The position numbers and the translations under genes are program-made. 64,000 nucleotides of DNA from JAJKIV01 sp036741775 (lineage in GTDB: Bacteria; Gemmatimonadota; Gemmatimonadetes; Gemmatimonadales; Gemmatimonadaceae): NCBI GenBank assembly GCA_036741775.1, contig DAINRQ010000018.1:1-64000 (forward strand). The letters run 5' to 3'. The notes below the pieces were generated by a model. The model saw nothing but the letters and a program-made list of their open reading frames with translations, had not been told where the DNA came from and ran no database searches. The stretch's first letter is position 1; the number at the start of each line of letters is the position of its first letter. Positions 24,649 through 34,032 of this stretch are shown here, in pieces.

Positions 24649-26211
24649 TTACGGCCCCCGCTTCGACACTGCCTCGCGAAGATCCGCAATCGTGCCGACT
24701 CGCCCGTGCACGCCCGCGATCGTCTGCACGTCGAGCCCGAGACGCTCGAGCGCTCTCGCGAACTCCACCGTGAGCGTGTTTGCCGGCGCTGGTTGACCAC
24801 GATCGGGGAGTATCAGCAGGTCACCCTGGAAGATGAGCTTCTCTCTCGGGAGATAGGCCATCACGATCTCGTCCACGTGCGATGTGGGCCCGACGTCGTG
24901 GAGCTCCACCGTCATATCGCCGTCGGTAAATACGCGCTTCTTCGTGAACGTCTCGATGACCGGCGTGCGCGGAGAGCGCGAGAGCGCGTCGGGCCGGAGC
25001 GTGTGCGTCGCCTTCGCGACGTGCTCGACGAACGCCCTGTTCTTCGGGGTCGTCACCACCGTCACCCCCTCAGCGATATAGGGGCGGAGGCCGCCGGCGT
25101 GATCATCGTGGTGATGCGAGAACGTCACGTACCGGACCGGCTTGCCGGGCACCGTGCGCCGCACGGCGTCGAGCACCGCATTCGCGGCGCCCTGTGGAGT
25201 CGGCGTCTCGAACACCAGCACGTGATCCTGGAACGCCACGAACATGACGCGGTTCCCGCCTGGCAACTGCTGCAGCAGCCAGACGTTCTCGGCGAGTTGA
25301 CGCACCGGCTCCGACTCCACTCCCGGCGAGCGGAAGTCGGTTGTTTCGGTGAATCCACTCGACGGCGCCGCGAACAACGTCTCCGCCGGGTGCGAGTTGA
25401 AGGTGTACGAGAGCGTATCGTCGCGAATCAACTCCCCATTCCGCCGCTCGACGAGCCGAGTGGGCACGGGAATGCCGTTCTCGACGCGATACCCGGAGTA
25501 CTCGTAGCTCGCGACCTGATCGCCGTCGACGGCGTCGTCGCGCAGCCACTCGAGGCGCGCCAGCCGCTTCGTGGCCGCGTCGAGCCAGAGCGTGTACACG
25601 GCACCGTTAGGCTGCGCGTAACTCACCCCCTGGAGGCGCCGCCCACCCGTCGTCTCCTCGCCCACCCGTCGTACCGACTCCGCCCGGTTCCTCACCTCCA
25701 GCAGCTCGAACGCTGGGAGCTCTCGTCGGAGCTGGTGGTTCGCAACCGGCGCGCCGGGAAACTTGGTGACCGCATCGCCGAAGCCGGCACGGTTCGGGTC
25801 CCAGAACCACGACTGCTGCGGCGTCGTGATCTGCGTGCTCGTGAACGCGAAATCCGCGGGATAGCGCGTCACGCGATGCTGCATCAGGCGATTGTTCCTC
25901 AGGTCGATGACGACGTCAGCCAGCGTTGGCTGGGTGACCCACGGCCGCGAGAGGGATGTGCTCTGATAAGCCATCCACCGCCGCCCGCGATACCGGATGG
26001 TCAGATCCTCGACCGCGCGCAGACGATCCACGCCGCCGTGAGCCGCGATGGCTGAGTCGATGAGAGCGAGCGCTCTTGTGGCGGACTCGAGAGTGCGCGG
26101 AGCGCTCCCGGTCTGAGCGCGGAGGGTGGGTGCGGCGATGGACACGCTCAAGCCGCCAAGGACAAAGAGCGCGATGCGAGTAGAAGGGAGACGGGAAGGG
26201 AAGGGCAGCAT
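24649..26211 (-). CDS. Exported metallo-beta-lactamase-fold hydrolase
   Basis: A 520-residue protein. Start ATG 26211 gives a signal peptide (IALFVLGGLSVSIAAPTLRA); a start at 26268 is also open. An N-terminal half of about 270 residues resembles outer-membrane lipoprotein-sorting folds (YRGRRWMAYQ, DVVIDLRNNRLMQHRV). The C-terminal MBL domain has VTFSHHHDDHAGG (the HxHxDH zinc motif), a further ligand in VGPTSHVDEIVMAY and GDLLILPDRGQ with the bridging Asp. The His-rich tail GVHGRVGTI provides the last ligand. Such proteins are common as secreted hydrolases of unknown substrate. It is the last gene of a minus-strand group after the TonB receptor, with a 127-base gap. Confidence 0.8.
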   Translation of the reverse strand: MLPFPSRLPSTRIALFVLGGLSVSIAAPTLRAQTGSAPRTLESATRALALIDSAIAAHGGVDRLRAVEDLTIRYRGRRWMAYQSTSLSRPWVTQPTLADVVIDLRNNRLMQHRVTRYPADFAFTSTQITTPQQSWFWDPNRAGFGDAVTKFPGAPVANHQLRRELPAFELLEVRNRAESVRRVGEETTGGRRLQGVSYAQPNGAVYTLWLDAATKRLARLEWLRDDAVDGDQVASYEYSGYRVENGIPVPTRLVERRNGELIRDDTLSYTFNSHPAETLFAAPSSGFTETTDFRSPGVESEPVRQLAENVWLLQQLPGGNRVMFVAFQDHVLVFETPTPQGAANAVLDAVRRTVPGKPVRYVTFSHHHDDHAGGLRPYIAEGVTVVTTPKNRAFVEHVAKATHTLRPDALSRSPRTPVIETFTKKRVFTDGDMTVELHDVGPTSHVDEIVMAYLPREKLIFQGDLLILPDRGQPAPANTLTVEFARALERLGLDVQTIAGVHGRVGTIADLREAVSKRGP

Positions 26212-26338
26212 GGACGGTCGTGGCGAAGGGCGGAAAGCTGGCCTGCAGCGTCGCTCGTTCGGATACATCGAGATCGCGACGTCAGCCGAAAAGGGTCCGT
26301 GGGACGAACCCCGCCGTGCCCGTGAGGAAGACCGACCG

Positions 26339-28969
26339 CTAGAACTTCGCCTGGATGCCCGCGGTGATGGTGCGGCCCGGTACGACCGTGACGTTATCGG
26401 GCTCCCCGCGCTGAGTGCCGAGGAGGTTGTCCCCGGTCATTACGAAGGCGAGCCCGGGATAGAGGTCGCGCGAGAACGTCGCTCGCAGCCGTGTGACCCC
26501 GTCATACTCGCGCCAGTAGTCCCGCAGCTCGGTACCAACGAGCCCGCGTGGCAAGAGACCGCCACTCGTTAGGGAGTCTGCAAGCACCAGCCGATCGTAA
26601 CCTGTCCAATCCATGGCGCGCGACACTGCGAGGGAAGTGGCCCACCGCCGGCTCGTCCACGCGGCGATCACCGTCGCCGTTCGCGCGGGCACGTCGAGCA
26701 CGCGATCCCCCGCGCGAAGGTCCCCCGTGTACCCCACGCCCAGGCGTCGAACTCGGCTGTCTACCAGCGAAACGCTTCCGCCCAGCGCCAGCCGTCCGAG
26801 CTCCGCGGATCCTTCCACCTCCCACCCGCGGTTGCCGATCTCCCCAACGTTCTGAAGCTGGTATGCGACACTGTAGGTGGATGGCTGGAAATCCGCTCCG
26901 CCCACGCGTCCAGGAGGCGAGGGGAATGCGACCGCCACGGATTGAACGAGGTCCGTTGCGCGCTGGTCGAAGCGGGTGATGTGGAGCTCGAGCCTTCGCC
27001 CGATGAAGAGGTCCGCGCCGATCTCAATGCCGGACTGTTGTTCCGGCGCGAGGTCGTACGCCAGGAACGTGGCGCGCTGTCCGCTCCACGCGAGCTCTCG
27101 AATCGCCCCGTCCACTGGCCGAACGGCCTTGCCGTACGCGGCGCGCACCTTGGCCGTGATGTCACCACGATCGCCCGCGAGCGCGACGCCGAGCATCGGG
27201 AGTGCCGTGATCCGTGAGACGCCGAGGAGTCCCTCGATCCGTTCCAGTCGCAGCCCCGCCGAGAGGAAGGCGTGGTTCCAGAGCGACGCGTTCGCCTGCG
27301 CGACGACACCGCTGTGCGCTCGCCATCCAGTGTGCGTCGCTCGTGTCTGCACCACCTGATCGCCGGGGCGCACGCCAGAGCTGCTGCTCACCGCTGTTGT
27401 CGTGATGAGGCTCCGTTCACGCGCCGCGGAATGCTCGGCGGTGAACGTCAGAGCTGCCGCGACAGTCTCGAGTCCACCGAACCTCGCGGTGCTGGTCACG
27501 CGTGCGGTGAGCCGATCCGACCCGCCCCGTGCGGCGCCGAGCGCTGAATCTATTGCCGTCGGGATCGGCCCATGTGTGACGCTCGGGTTGCTGAGTCGAT
27601 AGCCGTCCACCCCGATCACGGCCGTGTGCGTCCAGTGATCGTTAGGCGCGACGGTGAGTGTCGTGCCCAGGGTGTATTGGCGGACGGACTGCGTGGCGAC
27701 GGGTGACTGCGCGGCCACGTGCGTCGCTCCGCCGACCTCAGTGCCGGTATGCACGGACCCGTTCAGCGGTCCCCCGCTCACGCTCGATGGAATCGCAGCC
27801 AACAACGGATTCGGTGGCGAGCCGGCGTCCTCGCCGAAGAGCCGTACGGTGCCGGACAACATGCTTCGCGCTCCCACGACGCGGAAGCTGCCGCTGCTCG
27901 CGATCGACCGCGCGAACGCGCCCGGGATGAATGCGCCGAGCGTCGTCACGTTGAGCGCGAGCCCCGCCGATCGCTCGGCGGTTCCGGTGCGGAACGCCAC
28001 GCCGTGCTGCTGCGTGAGTGCGTCCTGCGACGCGAACTCACTCGCCGACACGCCCGCGGCGCTCGTGAGCTGAAGCCGGTGGCCACCCGGCGCTGCGCCG
28101 TCCATACGCGTGACGATGTTGATGACACCACTGACCGCGTCCGCGCCGTAGAGCGCCGCACCCTGCGGGCCGCGAATGACCTCGACTCGCTCGATGGTGG
28201 ACGGATCGAACTGCTTGACGAGAAGCGGGTTCGCCACCTCGATGCCGTCGATGTAGATCTTGGGGTACGTGAGCCCGAACGAGCTCGCTCCGCGTATGCT
28301 ACCGTAGCGTGCCGCAAGGGACGTCGGTGATGCCTGCCACATCCACAGCCCGGGCACTCCACCGTCGAGGATGTGCGACAGCGAGCCGTTCTGCTGGCGT
28401 GCGATCTGCTCGCGGGTGATGACGGCGACGGCAGTCGGCTCGGCTCGTTCCGGTCGGGATTCGGCGGTGCCGGTCACGATGACGCGGTCGAGAAGGCTCG
28501 TCTGACGTGCCGTGACGACCGAACCGTTGGGCACCACCGCGGTGTTGCGGCGTGCAGGCGCCAGCACGACCTGGTCGCCGCCGGCGACGACCGCCTCGAC
28601 GGGAGTGCCGTTCAGGAGGTCAGACAGGACCTGCCCGGCGGGTACCCCACGATAGGCCAGGCAATGCCGCCGCTCGAGTGGCAGCAGCTCGGCCACGTAC
28701 GACAAACGTACACGAGCCGCGGTGGCCAGCCGGTCGAGCCCCTCGCGCAGTGTGACGCTGTCACCTTCCAGCGTCACGAGCCGGTTCAACGGCGTCGGAT
28801 ACTCTCGAATGACGACGTGTTCTACGCCGTGCGATTCGTGCCTCACGCATCTTGCCTGACCGAAGGCTGGTGTGGCGATGACCCCAACGAGCGCCGTGCA
28901 GCTTAACGCAAAACGCATTCGGCGCGCGCCAACGGCGCTCCGGAGGGATGCGCCGCGAGGGAGCGTCAT
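26339..28969 (-). CDS. TonB-dependent receptor with STN signalling domain
   Basis: An 876-residue outer-membrane transporter. After a signal peptide (LSCTALVGVIATPAFGQA) comes a secretin/STN domain (about residues 48-115, LREGLDRLATAARVRLSYV) of the kind that talks to FecR anti-sigma factors. The plug follows (about 160-280: LDRVIVTGTAES, VEVIRGPQGAALYGADAVSGVINIVT). The remaining 600 residues form the 22-stranded barrel, ending in Phe (TAGIQAKF) as expected for BAM recognition. The substrate is unknown. The start codon overlaps the fecR stop by 4 bases, so the genes are translationally coupled. With the divergent ECF sigma factor this forms a FecIRA-like trio. Confidence 0.9.
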   Translation of the reverse strand: MTLPRGASLRSAVGARRMRFALSCTALVGVIATPAFGQARCVRHESHGVEHVVIREYPTPLNRLVTLEGDSVTLREGLDRLATAARVRLSYVAELLPLERRHCLAYRGVPAGQVLSDLLNGTPVEAVVAGGDQVVLAPARRNTAVVPNGSVVTARQTSLLDRVIVTGTAESRPERAEPTAVAVITREQIARQQNGSLSHILDGGVPGLWMWQASPTSLAARYGSIRGASSFGLTYPKIYIDGIEVANPLLVKQFDPSTIERVEVIRGPQGAALYGADAVSGVINIVTRMDGAAPGGHRLQLTSAAGVSASEFASQDALTQQHGVAFRTGTAERSAGLALNVTTLGAFIPGAFARSIASSGSFRVVGARSMLSGTVRLFGEDAGSPPNPLLAAIPSSVSGGPLNGSVHTGTEVGGATHVAAQSPVATQSVRQYTLGTTLTVAPNDHWTHTAVIGVDGYRLSNPSVTHGPIPTAIDSALGAARGGSDRLTARVTSTARFGGLETVAAALTFTAEHSAARERSLITTTAVSSSSGVRPGDQVVQTRATHTGWRAHSGVVAQANASLWNHAFLSAGLRLERIEGLLGVSRITALPMLGVALAGDRGDITAKVRAAYGKAVRPVDGAIRELAWSGQRATFLAYDLAPEQQSGIEIGADLFIGRRLELHITRFDQRATDLVQSVAVAFPSPPGRVGGADFQPSTYSVAYQLQNVGEIGNRGWEVEGSAELGRLALGGSVSLVDSRVRRLGVGYTGDLRAGDRVLDVPARTATVIAAWTSRRWATSLAVSRAMDWTGYDRLVLADSLTSGGLLPRGLVGTELRDYWREYDGVTRLRATFSRDLYPGLAFVMTGDNLLGTQRGEPDNVTVVPGRTITAGIQAKF

Positions 28970-30054
28970 CGTGCCCGGAGTGCGGCAGGCCGAATGGTGG
29001 CGACGGAGTCCTGCCGCTCGACCTCGCCACCGAGACTGAGGGCAATGACGTCGAGCACGCGCTCGACCGGCTCGCCCTCGAAGACCATCGACAGATGCCG
29101 CGTTGCGAACGTCGAGTCCACCTGGAGGTCAATCCCATACCAGCGACGAAGCTCGGCGCGAACCTGACCCATGGGGGTCTCGCGGAACACCAGCCGCCCG
29201 CGCGTCCAGGCCGTGTCCGTCTCCGCGGCCCCGCCGCGCTCGACGACCGCCCCGCCGCCCCGCGCAAGCGTCCCGGCGTCACCAGGACGGAGCACGACGG
29301 AGTCACCGGCGCCCTGTGATGGCGCGAGCGACACCAGTCCCGACGTCACCGCCACCCGAACGCCATGATCATTCGTCGTCCGCACGGTGAACGTCGTTCC
29401 GAGATCGCGAATGGCCGCCGGCCCGGCGCGCACGACGAACGGGCGTACCTCGTCGTGCGGCACATCGAAATACGCCTCACCGCGAAGCTCCACTTCGCGC
29501 ACGTTACTGCCGTATCCTGCCATCACCGTGAGCTGACTCTCGGGGGCCAGAACCACGCGCGTGCCATCGGGCAATCGAACCGAATCCCGCTGGCCGACGG
29601 TCGTCGCAACGACCTGTGCGACCGATGCCGGCGTATACCCGGCAGTCCGTGTCGAGTGCCAGTACAACCCGGCGGCCAGCAGGAGCCCGGCCGCGGCGGC
29701 GACGGGAATGGCGAATCGAGGCCAGTGCCGCGAGGGATTCCGCGGGGCCGACACTGGAGCGACCGGTCGGCCGGTCCGACGGGCTCCGATAGCGATGACG
29801 TCGGCAGCCTCGTGACGCTCGGTGACCCGGCGCAGTGCCGCCTCGACGTCGAGCCCGGGCGGTGTCTCCTGAGCGAGTCGGCCGGTGGCGTCATGCAACG
29901 CCGCAAGCGCCTCGGCCTCGTCGGGATGCGTGTCGAGCCACTTGCGTACGGTCTGGCGCTCGGCCTCCGGGCTCTCGCCAGCGAAGTACCGGGCGATCGC
30001 CTCCCAGTCGGCGGAGTCGTGGGGCGTGGCGGAATCGGGCGTCAGCTCTGCCAT
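28966..30054 (-). CDS. FecR-family anti-sigma factor / signal transducer
   Basis: A 362-residue protein. The N-terminal cytoplasmic part has the FecR_N helix set (DWEAIARYFAGESPEAERQTVRKWL). One transmembrane helix follows (FAIPVAAAAGLLLAAGLYW, about residues 112-130). The periplasmic FecR domain has DSVRLPDGTRVVLAPESQLTV, VELRGEAYFDV and RDLGTTFTVRTTNDHGVRVAV, and the C terminus has an STN-like segment (RAELRRWYGIDLQVD). FecR proteins hold an ECF sigma factor inactive or activate it on a signal from the receptor's STN domain. The gene is first in an operon with the TonB receptor and is divergent from the ECF sigma gene. Confidence 0.92.
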   Translation of the reverse strand: MAELTPDSATPHDSADWEAIARYFAGESPEAERQTVRKWLDTHPDEAEALAALHDATGRLAQETPPGLDVEAALRRVTERHEAADVIAIGARRTGRPVAPVSAPRNPSRHWPRFAIPVAAAAGLLLAAGLYWHSTRTAGYTPASVAQVVATTVGQRDSVRLPDGTRVVLAPESQLTVMAGYGSNVREVELRGEAYFDVPHDEVRPFVVRAGPAAIRDLGTTFTVRTTNDHGVRVAVTSGLVSLAPSQGAGDSVVLRPGDAGTLARGGGAVVERGGAAETDTAWTRGRLVFRETPMGQVRAELRRWYGIDLQVDSTFATRHLSMVFEGEPVERVLDVIALSLGGEVERQDSVATIRPAALRAR

Positions 30055-30123
30055 CGGGCGCGAGGGTTGTGACCGTGCAGCCGTGCATGAGTATATACAC
30101 TCGGCGCGGCTGGGACCCTTACG

Positions 30124-30229
30124 ATCAGCTATCAGCTATCAGCTATCAGCTATCAGCTATCAGCTAGCAGCTAGCAGCTAGCAGCTCGATTCCCGATTCC
30201 CGATTCCCGATTCCCGATTCCCGATTCCC
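30124..30229. repeat. Compound heptanucleotide tandem array (ATCAGCT x6, AGCAGCT x3, GATTCCC x6)
   Basis: Exact 7-base units run without break: ATCAGCT six times (30124-30165), AGCAGCT three times (30166-30186), one C, then GATTCCC six times (30188-30229). It lies between divergent fecR and ECF sigma genes. TAG codons in the AGCAGCT block fall in all three forward frames (30165, 30172, 30179), so translation cannot enter from upstream. The GATTCCC block runs in frame into the conserved sigma sequence. As 7 is not a multiple of 3, loss or gain of one unit shifts the frame. Confidence 0.97.
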
Positions 30230-30760
30230 GACTCACTCCATCGTCTCCGCCAGGGCGACCCTGAGGCGTTCGCCTCGCTTTTCCGCACGTGGTACGGGCC
30301 ACTCGTCGGAACGGCGGAGCGCATGCTGCGCGACCGCGCCGTGGCGGAGGAGATCGTCCAGGACGTCATGCTCGAGCTCTGGCGGCGCCGCGAAAACCTC
30401 GCCCCCGATAGCTCGCCTCAGGCGTACCTGTTTCAGGCGACGCGCAACCGCGTGTTGAATCACCTCCGCCACCTCAAGATCGAGCAGCGGAGCGAACCAG
30501 AGGTGCGCGCGGAATCATCGCCGTCCCCTCACGCCGACTCGGCTGTGATCGAGGAGGAGCTCGACGTCGCCGTTCGGCGCGCGGTGCAGTCGCTCCCGGA
30601 CCGGTGCCGAGAGGTGTTCGAGCTCAGTCGCGTGCACGGGCTCAAGTACGCGGAGATCGCGCGCGAGCTCGGCATCTCGGTGAAGACGGTCGAAGCACAG
30701 ATGGGGAAGGCACTGCGGACGTTGCGCGAGCGTCTCGGCCCCTGGCTTCCGGGCGGCTAG
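30182..30760 (+). CDS. ECF sigma factor with abnormal 5' end (start codon lost in repeat array)
   Basis: A FecI-like sigma-70 family ECF factor. Conserved sequence begins at about 30239 (LRQGDPEAFASLFRTWYGPLVGTAER, region 2.1), continues through region 2.2 (AVAEEIVQDVMLELWRRR) and ends in region 4 (LPDRCREVFELSRVHGLKYAEIARELGISVKTVEAQMGKAL, cut here as a description). No ATG, GTG, TTG or CTG occurs in frame between the TAG at 30179 and the ATG at 30323, which would delete region 2.1. The only weak candidates are ATT codons inside the GATTCCC array (30203, 30224). So the 5' end was probably overwritten by the array, or initiation is unusual. The partner anti-sigma FecR is divergent at 28966-30054. 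My coordinates give the open frame. Confidence 0.7.
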   Translation, partial: QLDSRFPIPDSRFPIPDSLHRLRQGDPEAFASLFRTWYGPLVGTAERMLRDRAVAEEIVQDVMLELWRRRENLAPDSSPQAYLFQATRNRVLNHLRHLKIEQRSEPEVRAESSPSPHADSAVIEEELDVAVRRAVQSLPDRCREVFELSRVHGLKYAEIARELGISVKTVEAQMGKALRTLRERLGPWLPGG

Positions 30761-30789
30761 CGACTCGCGAGCCCCCTCTCGAAATCCGG

Positions 30790-30815
30790 CCGTACCCGAC
30801 GGCGTTAGGGTACGG
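30790..30815 (+). terminator. Possible terminator hairpin after the ECF sigma gene
   Basis: ccgtaccc (30790-30797) pairs with gggtacgg (30808-30815) around a loop that contains CGTTAGG-type sequence. There is no T tract, so factor-independent termination is doubtful. Confidence 0.3.
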
Positions 30816-30871
30816 GCGCGCTCGCGTGTTGTACGGGATGAAAGCCGAAGCCCAGGCTCAATCCCACTCCC

Positions 30872-33800
30872 ATGAAACGCGACATTCTGCTTCGAGTCGT
30901 TCGGGTCGCGATCGCCGTCGCGGCATTCACATCGGTGGCCGACGCGCAGTACTTCGGACGCAACAAGGTCCACTACGAGAAGTTCAGGTTCGAGATTCTT
31001 CGCACGCCGCACTTCGACGTGCACTACTACCCGAGCGAGAAGCTCGCGGTAGCGGACGCCGCCCGCATGCTCGAGCGCTGGAACGCACGGCTCTCGTCCC
31101 TCTTCAACCATCCATTGAGCGCGCGCAAGCCGATCGTGCTCTATGCCGACCAGCCGGACTTCCATCAGACCAACGTCATCTCCAGCCAGCTCGACGAGGG
31201 GACAGGTGGCGTTACCGAGTCGCTACTCGATCGGATGAGCATGCCGTTCACCGGATCGTACGCCGAGAACGACCGCATTCTCGGGCACGAGATGGTGCAC
31301 GTGTTCCAGTACGACATCGCCTCGTCGAAGGCGAACCCCGGGGCCTCGCTCGACCGCCTTCCGCTATGGCTGGTCGAAGGGATGGCAGAGTATCTGGCGT
31401 TAGGTTCGCGGGACGCCCATACCGCAATGTGGCTTCGTGATGCCGTGCTGCGCGATGACCTCCCCACCATCAAGCAGCTGAACGACGGGTCGAAGTACTT
31501 CCCCTATCGCTACGGTGAAGCGCTCTGGGCGTACATCGGCGGTACCTGGGGTGACGAGGCCATCCCACGTATCTACAGGGCGGCGCTGAGGGTGGGATTC
31601 GATGACGCGGTCCGCTCGGTCCTCGGCATCACGTCCGACTCGCTTTCCACGCGGTGGCGCACGGCAATCCGAGCGCAGTACGGTCCACTCTTCGCGGGAC
31701 GGACGCGGCCAGCGGAGAGTGGCGATCGCGTGATCGTCGGCTCTGGCCGCACTGCCGAGTACAACGTGTCACCAGCGGTGAGTCCTGACGGGCGTCTCGT
31801 CGCCTTCTTCTCATCGCGTGACCTCACCGGCGTGGACCTCTATGTCGCCGACGCCATCACCGGGAAGGTCGGTGGCACGCTGGCTGCCGCGGGTGTGGGA
31901 AGTCACTTCGACGCGTTGAGCTTTCTCTACTCCGCCGGGAGCTGGTCGCCCGATGCGAAGCAGCTCGCGTTCGTTACGTACGCGAACGGCGACAACGAGA
32001 TCAATCTGCTCGATGTCCGCTCACACAAGGTGAAGCGCCGCATCCGGCCGCGGAATGTCGGCGCCGTGACGACAGTCGCGTGGTCGCCTGACGGTGCTCA
32101 GCTTGCGTTTTCCGGAATGAAGGGCGGCCTCAGTGACCTGTACCTGTTCGACCTCCGTACGGGAGCGCTGCGCCAGCTCACGAACGATCGCTTCGCCGAC
32201 CTGCAGCCCGCCTGGTCACCCGACGGGCGTACGCTCGGGTTCGTAACCGACCGCGCGAGCGGCGTCGATTCGACAGAAGCGGGAAGCGACTTTCAGCGGA
32301 TGCGATTCTCGCGGCTCCGCCTCGCGATGATCGACGTCGCGTCAGGCGACATCCGCGTGCTTCGCGGGCTGCCGAACGCCAAGCACATCAACCCGCAGTT
32401 CTCGCCGGACGGGGCGTCGGTCTACTTCGTGTCGGACCATGCCGGCTACGCCGATGTCTACCGGCTGGCCGTCGAGACGGGCGCAACGTTCCGCGTCACT
32501 CGAACGGCAACCGGTGTGAGCGGCGTGACCGCGGGGTCGCCGGCCATTACGGTCGCGCGCGAGACGGGCCGCCTGTTGTTCTCGGTCTTCGACAAGGCCG
32601 GATTCCACGTCCTCGCGCTGCCCGCCGAGCGAGCGCAGGGTGAACCGCTCGCGACCGATAGCACGCGCAGCGTGGCGGAGCGGATGGACGGCAGCGGCCC
32701 GGACACGATCGAGGCTCGACCGACAGGTCGTTCGGCGGCGGTGTTACCGTCCGACGGACGAGGCATCACGAGCACTATCGACTCGTATCTCGCCGATACC
32801 GACGCTGGCCTGCCATCCGACACGACGTTCGAGACCAGGCCGTACCGGACAGCCTTTCGTCTCGCGGCGCTCGGACAGCCATCCATCGGCGTGGGCTCGA
32901 GCAGCTTGCTCGGGACGCAGTTCTCCGGCGGCGCAGCCGCGTACTTCAGCGACATGCTTGGCAACCACATGATCGGTGTGGGGGTGGAAGCATCGGGGCA
33001 GCTCCGCGACATCGGCGGCCAGTTCCTGTACATCAACAGTGCTCGGCGATGGAACTGGGGCGTCAACGTGTCGCGGACGCCGTACGTGTACGGCTATGGT
33101 GCGTACACGGCCACCGGCGTCGAGTATCTCATCCAGCGCATCGCGGTGGACAATGCGTCGGTCATCGCGCAGTACCCACTCTCCCACACGCGGCGCATCG
33201 AGCTCTCGACCGGATACACGCACTACGGGTACAGCAGCGAGTATCTGAGAGCGGGGTACGGCGGCGGCTCGAGTCGCGATGAGTTGCCCGCGCCCCCGCC
33301 GCTCGGGCTCGTGCAGGGGTCGATCGCGCTCGTGGGTGACGCCTCGGCGTTCGGGTTCACGTCGCCGATCTCGGGCTCGCGGTACCGCATCGAAGTGACC
33401 CCAACGACTGGAACCCTTTCGTACCAGTCGCTCCTCGCGGACTACCGGAAGTACGTGTTCTTCAAGCCATTCACATTCGCCATTCGCGGTGTGCACTACG
33501 GGTTGTACGGGAAGGACGGCGAGAACGATCGGATGGGCGCGCTGTTCCTGGGTGAGGGGTCGCTGGTGCGCGGCTACTCGTACGATTCGTTCTCGAACGC
33601 AGACTGTGTTTCGGGCGGGAGTGGCGGGCTCGCCGGGAGCAGCTGTCCGCAGTTCGACCGCCTCCTGGGGAGTCGCATCGCGCTCATGAATGCGGAGCTC
33701 CGCATCCCCCTGTTAGGCACGCACGGGTTCGGCCTGATCTCGAGCCCGCTGCCGCCCGTAGAGATCGCACCGTTCGTGGATGCCGGCGTCGCTTGGACGA

Positions 33801-33988
33801 AGGCGAGCGGCCCGGTGTGGGACTTCGGGTCGTCGTCTGGCGACCGCACACCGGTCGTGAGCACGGGGGTCGCGGCGCGGGTGAATCTGTTCGGGTTCGC
33901 GGTGTTCGAGGTGAACTATGCGCACCCATTCATGCGACCCGGGCGCGACGGCGGCGTGTGGGGTTTCCTTCTGCAGCCCGGCTGGTAG
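30872..33988 (+). CDS. MA-clan zinc peptidase, TolB-like propeller and C-terminal outer-membrane barrel in one protein
   Basis: A 1038-residue exported protein (signal VAIAVAAFTSVADAQ). Residues about 25-250 are a peptidase-MA-like domain: ILGHEMVHVFQYD carries HExxH and LPLWLVEGMAEYLAL the third-ligand region. Residues about 280-590 are PD40 propeller repeats (VSPAVSPDGRLVAFFSSRD, PAWSPDGRTLGFVTDR, PQFSPDGASVYFVSDH). From about 650 to the end is a beta-barrel resembling the Omp85/BamA surface-antigen barrel (ALFLGEGSLVRGYSYDSF, EIAPFVDAGVAW, ending FLLQPGW). The protease would thus be displayed or held at the outer membrane. Its target is unknown. A co-oriented lipoprotein gene follows 44 bases later. 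Confidence 0.82.
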   Translation: MKRDILLRVVRVAIAVAAFTSVADAQYFGRNKVHYEKFRFEILRTPHFDVHYYPSEKLAVADAARMLERWNARLSSLFNHPLSARKPIVLYADQPDFHQTNVISSQLDEGTGGVTESLLDRMSMPFTGSYAENDRILGHEMVHVFQYDIASSKANPGASLDRLPLWLVEGMAEYLALGSRDAHTAMWLRDAVLRDDLPTIKQLNDGSKYFPYRYGEALWAYIGGTWGDEAIPRIYRAALRVGFDDAVRSVLGITSDSLSTRWRTAIRAQYGPLFAGRTRPAESGDRVIVGSGRTAEYNVSPAVSPDGRLVAFFSSRDLTGVDLYVADAITGKVGGTLAAAGVGSHFDALSFLYSAGSWSPDAKQLAFVTYANGDNEINLLDVRSHKVKRRIRPRNVGAVTTVAWSPDGAQLAFSGMKGGLSDLYLFDLRTGALRQLTNDRFADLQPAWSPDGRTLGFVTDRASGVDSTEAGSDFQRMRFSRLRLAMIDVASGDIRVLRGLPNAKHINPQFSPDGASVYFVSDHAGYADVYRLAVETGATFRVTRTATGVSGVTAGSPAITVARETGRLLFSVFDKAGFHVLALPAERAQGEPLATDSTRSVAERMDGSGPDTIEARPTGRSAAVLPSDGRGITSTIDSYLADTDAGLPSDTTFETRPYRTAFRLAALGQPSIGVGSSSLLGTQFSGGAAAYFSDMLGNHMIGVGVEASGQLRDIGGQFLYINSARRWNWGVNVSRTPYVYGYGAYTATGVEYLIQRIAVDNASVIAQYPLSHTRRIELSTGYTHYGYSSEYLRAGYGGGSSRDELPAPPPLGLVQGSIALVGDASAFGFTSPISGSRYRIEVTPTTGTLSYQSLLADYRKYVFFKPFTFAIRGVHYGLYGKDGENDRMGALFLGEGSLVRGYSYDSFSNADCVSGGSGGLAGSSCPQFDRLLGSRIALMNAELRIPLLGTHGFGLISSPLPPVEIAPFVDAGVAWTKASGPVWDFGSSSGDRTPVVSTGVAARVNLFGFAVFEVNYAHPFMRPGRDGGVWGFLLQPGW

Positions 33989-34032
33989 AGAACCTAACGA
34001 CTCACTGACCTGCAGGAGCTCCGGGAGACCTC

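Noticed and set aside
30087..30167. Short ORF starting ATG 30087 running through the ATCAGCT array (YQLSAISYQL repeats)
   Set aside because: It stops at the first TAG in the AGCAGCT block and has no upstream signal or homology; it is the translation of the array.
30124..30229. Short regular repeats suggestive of a CRISPR array
   Set aside because: Units are 7 bases, contiguous and without unique spacers; there are no cas genes.
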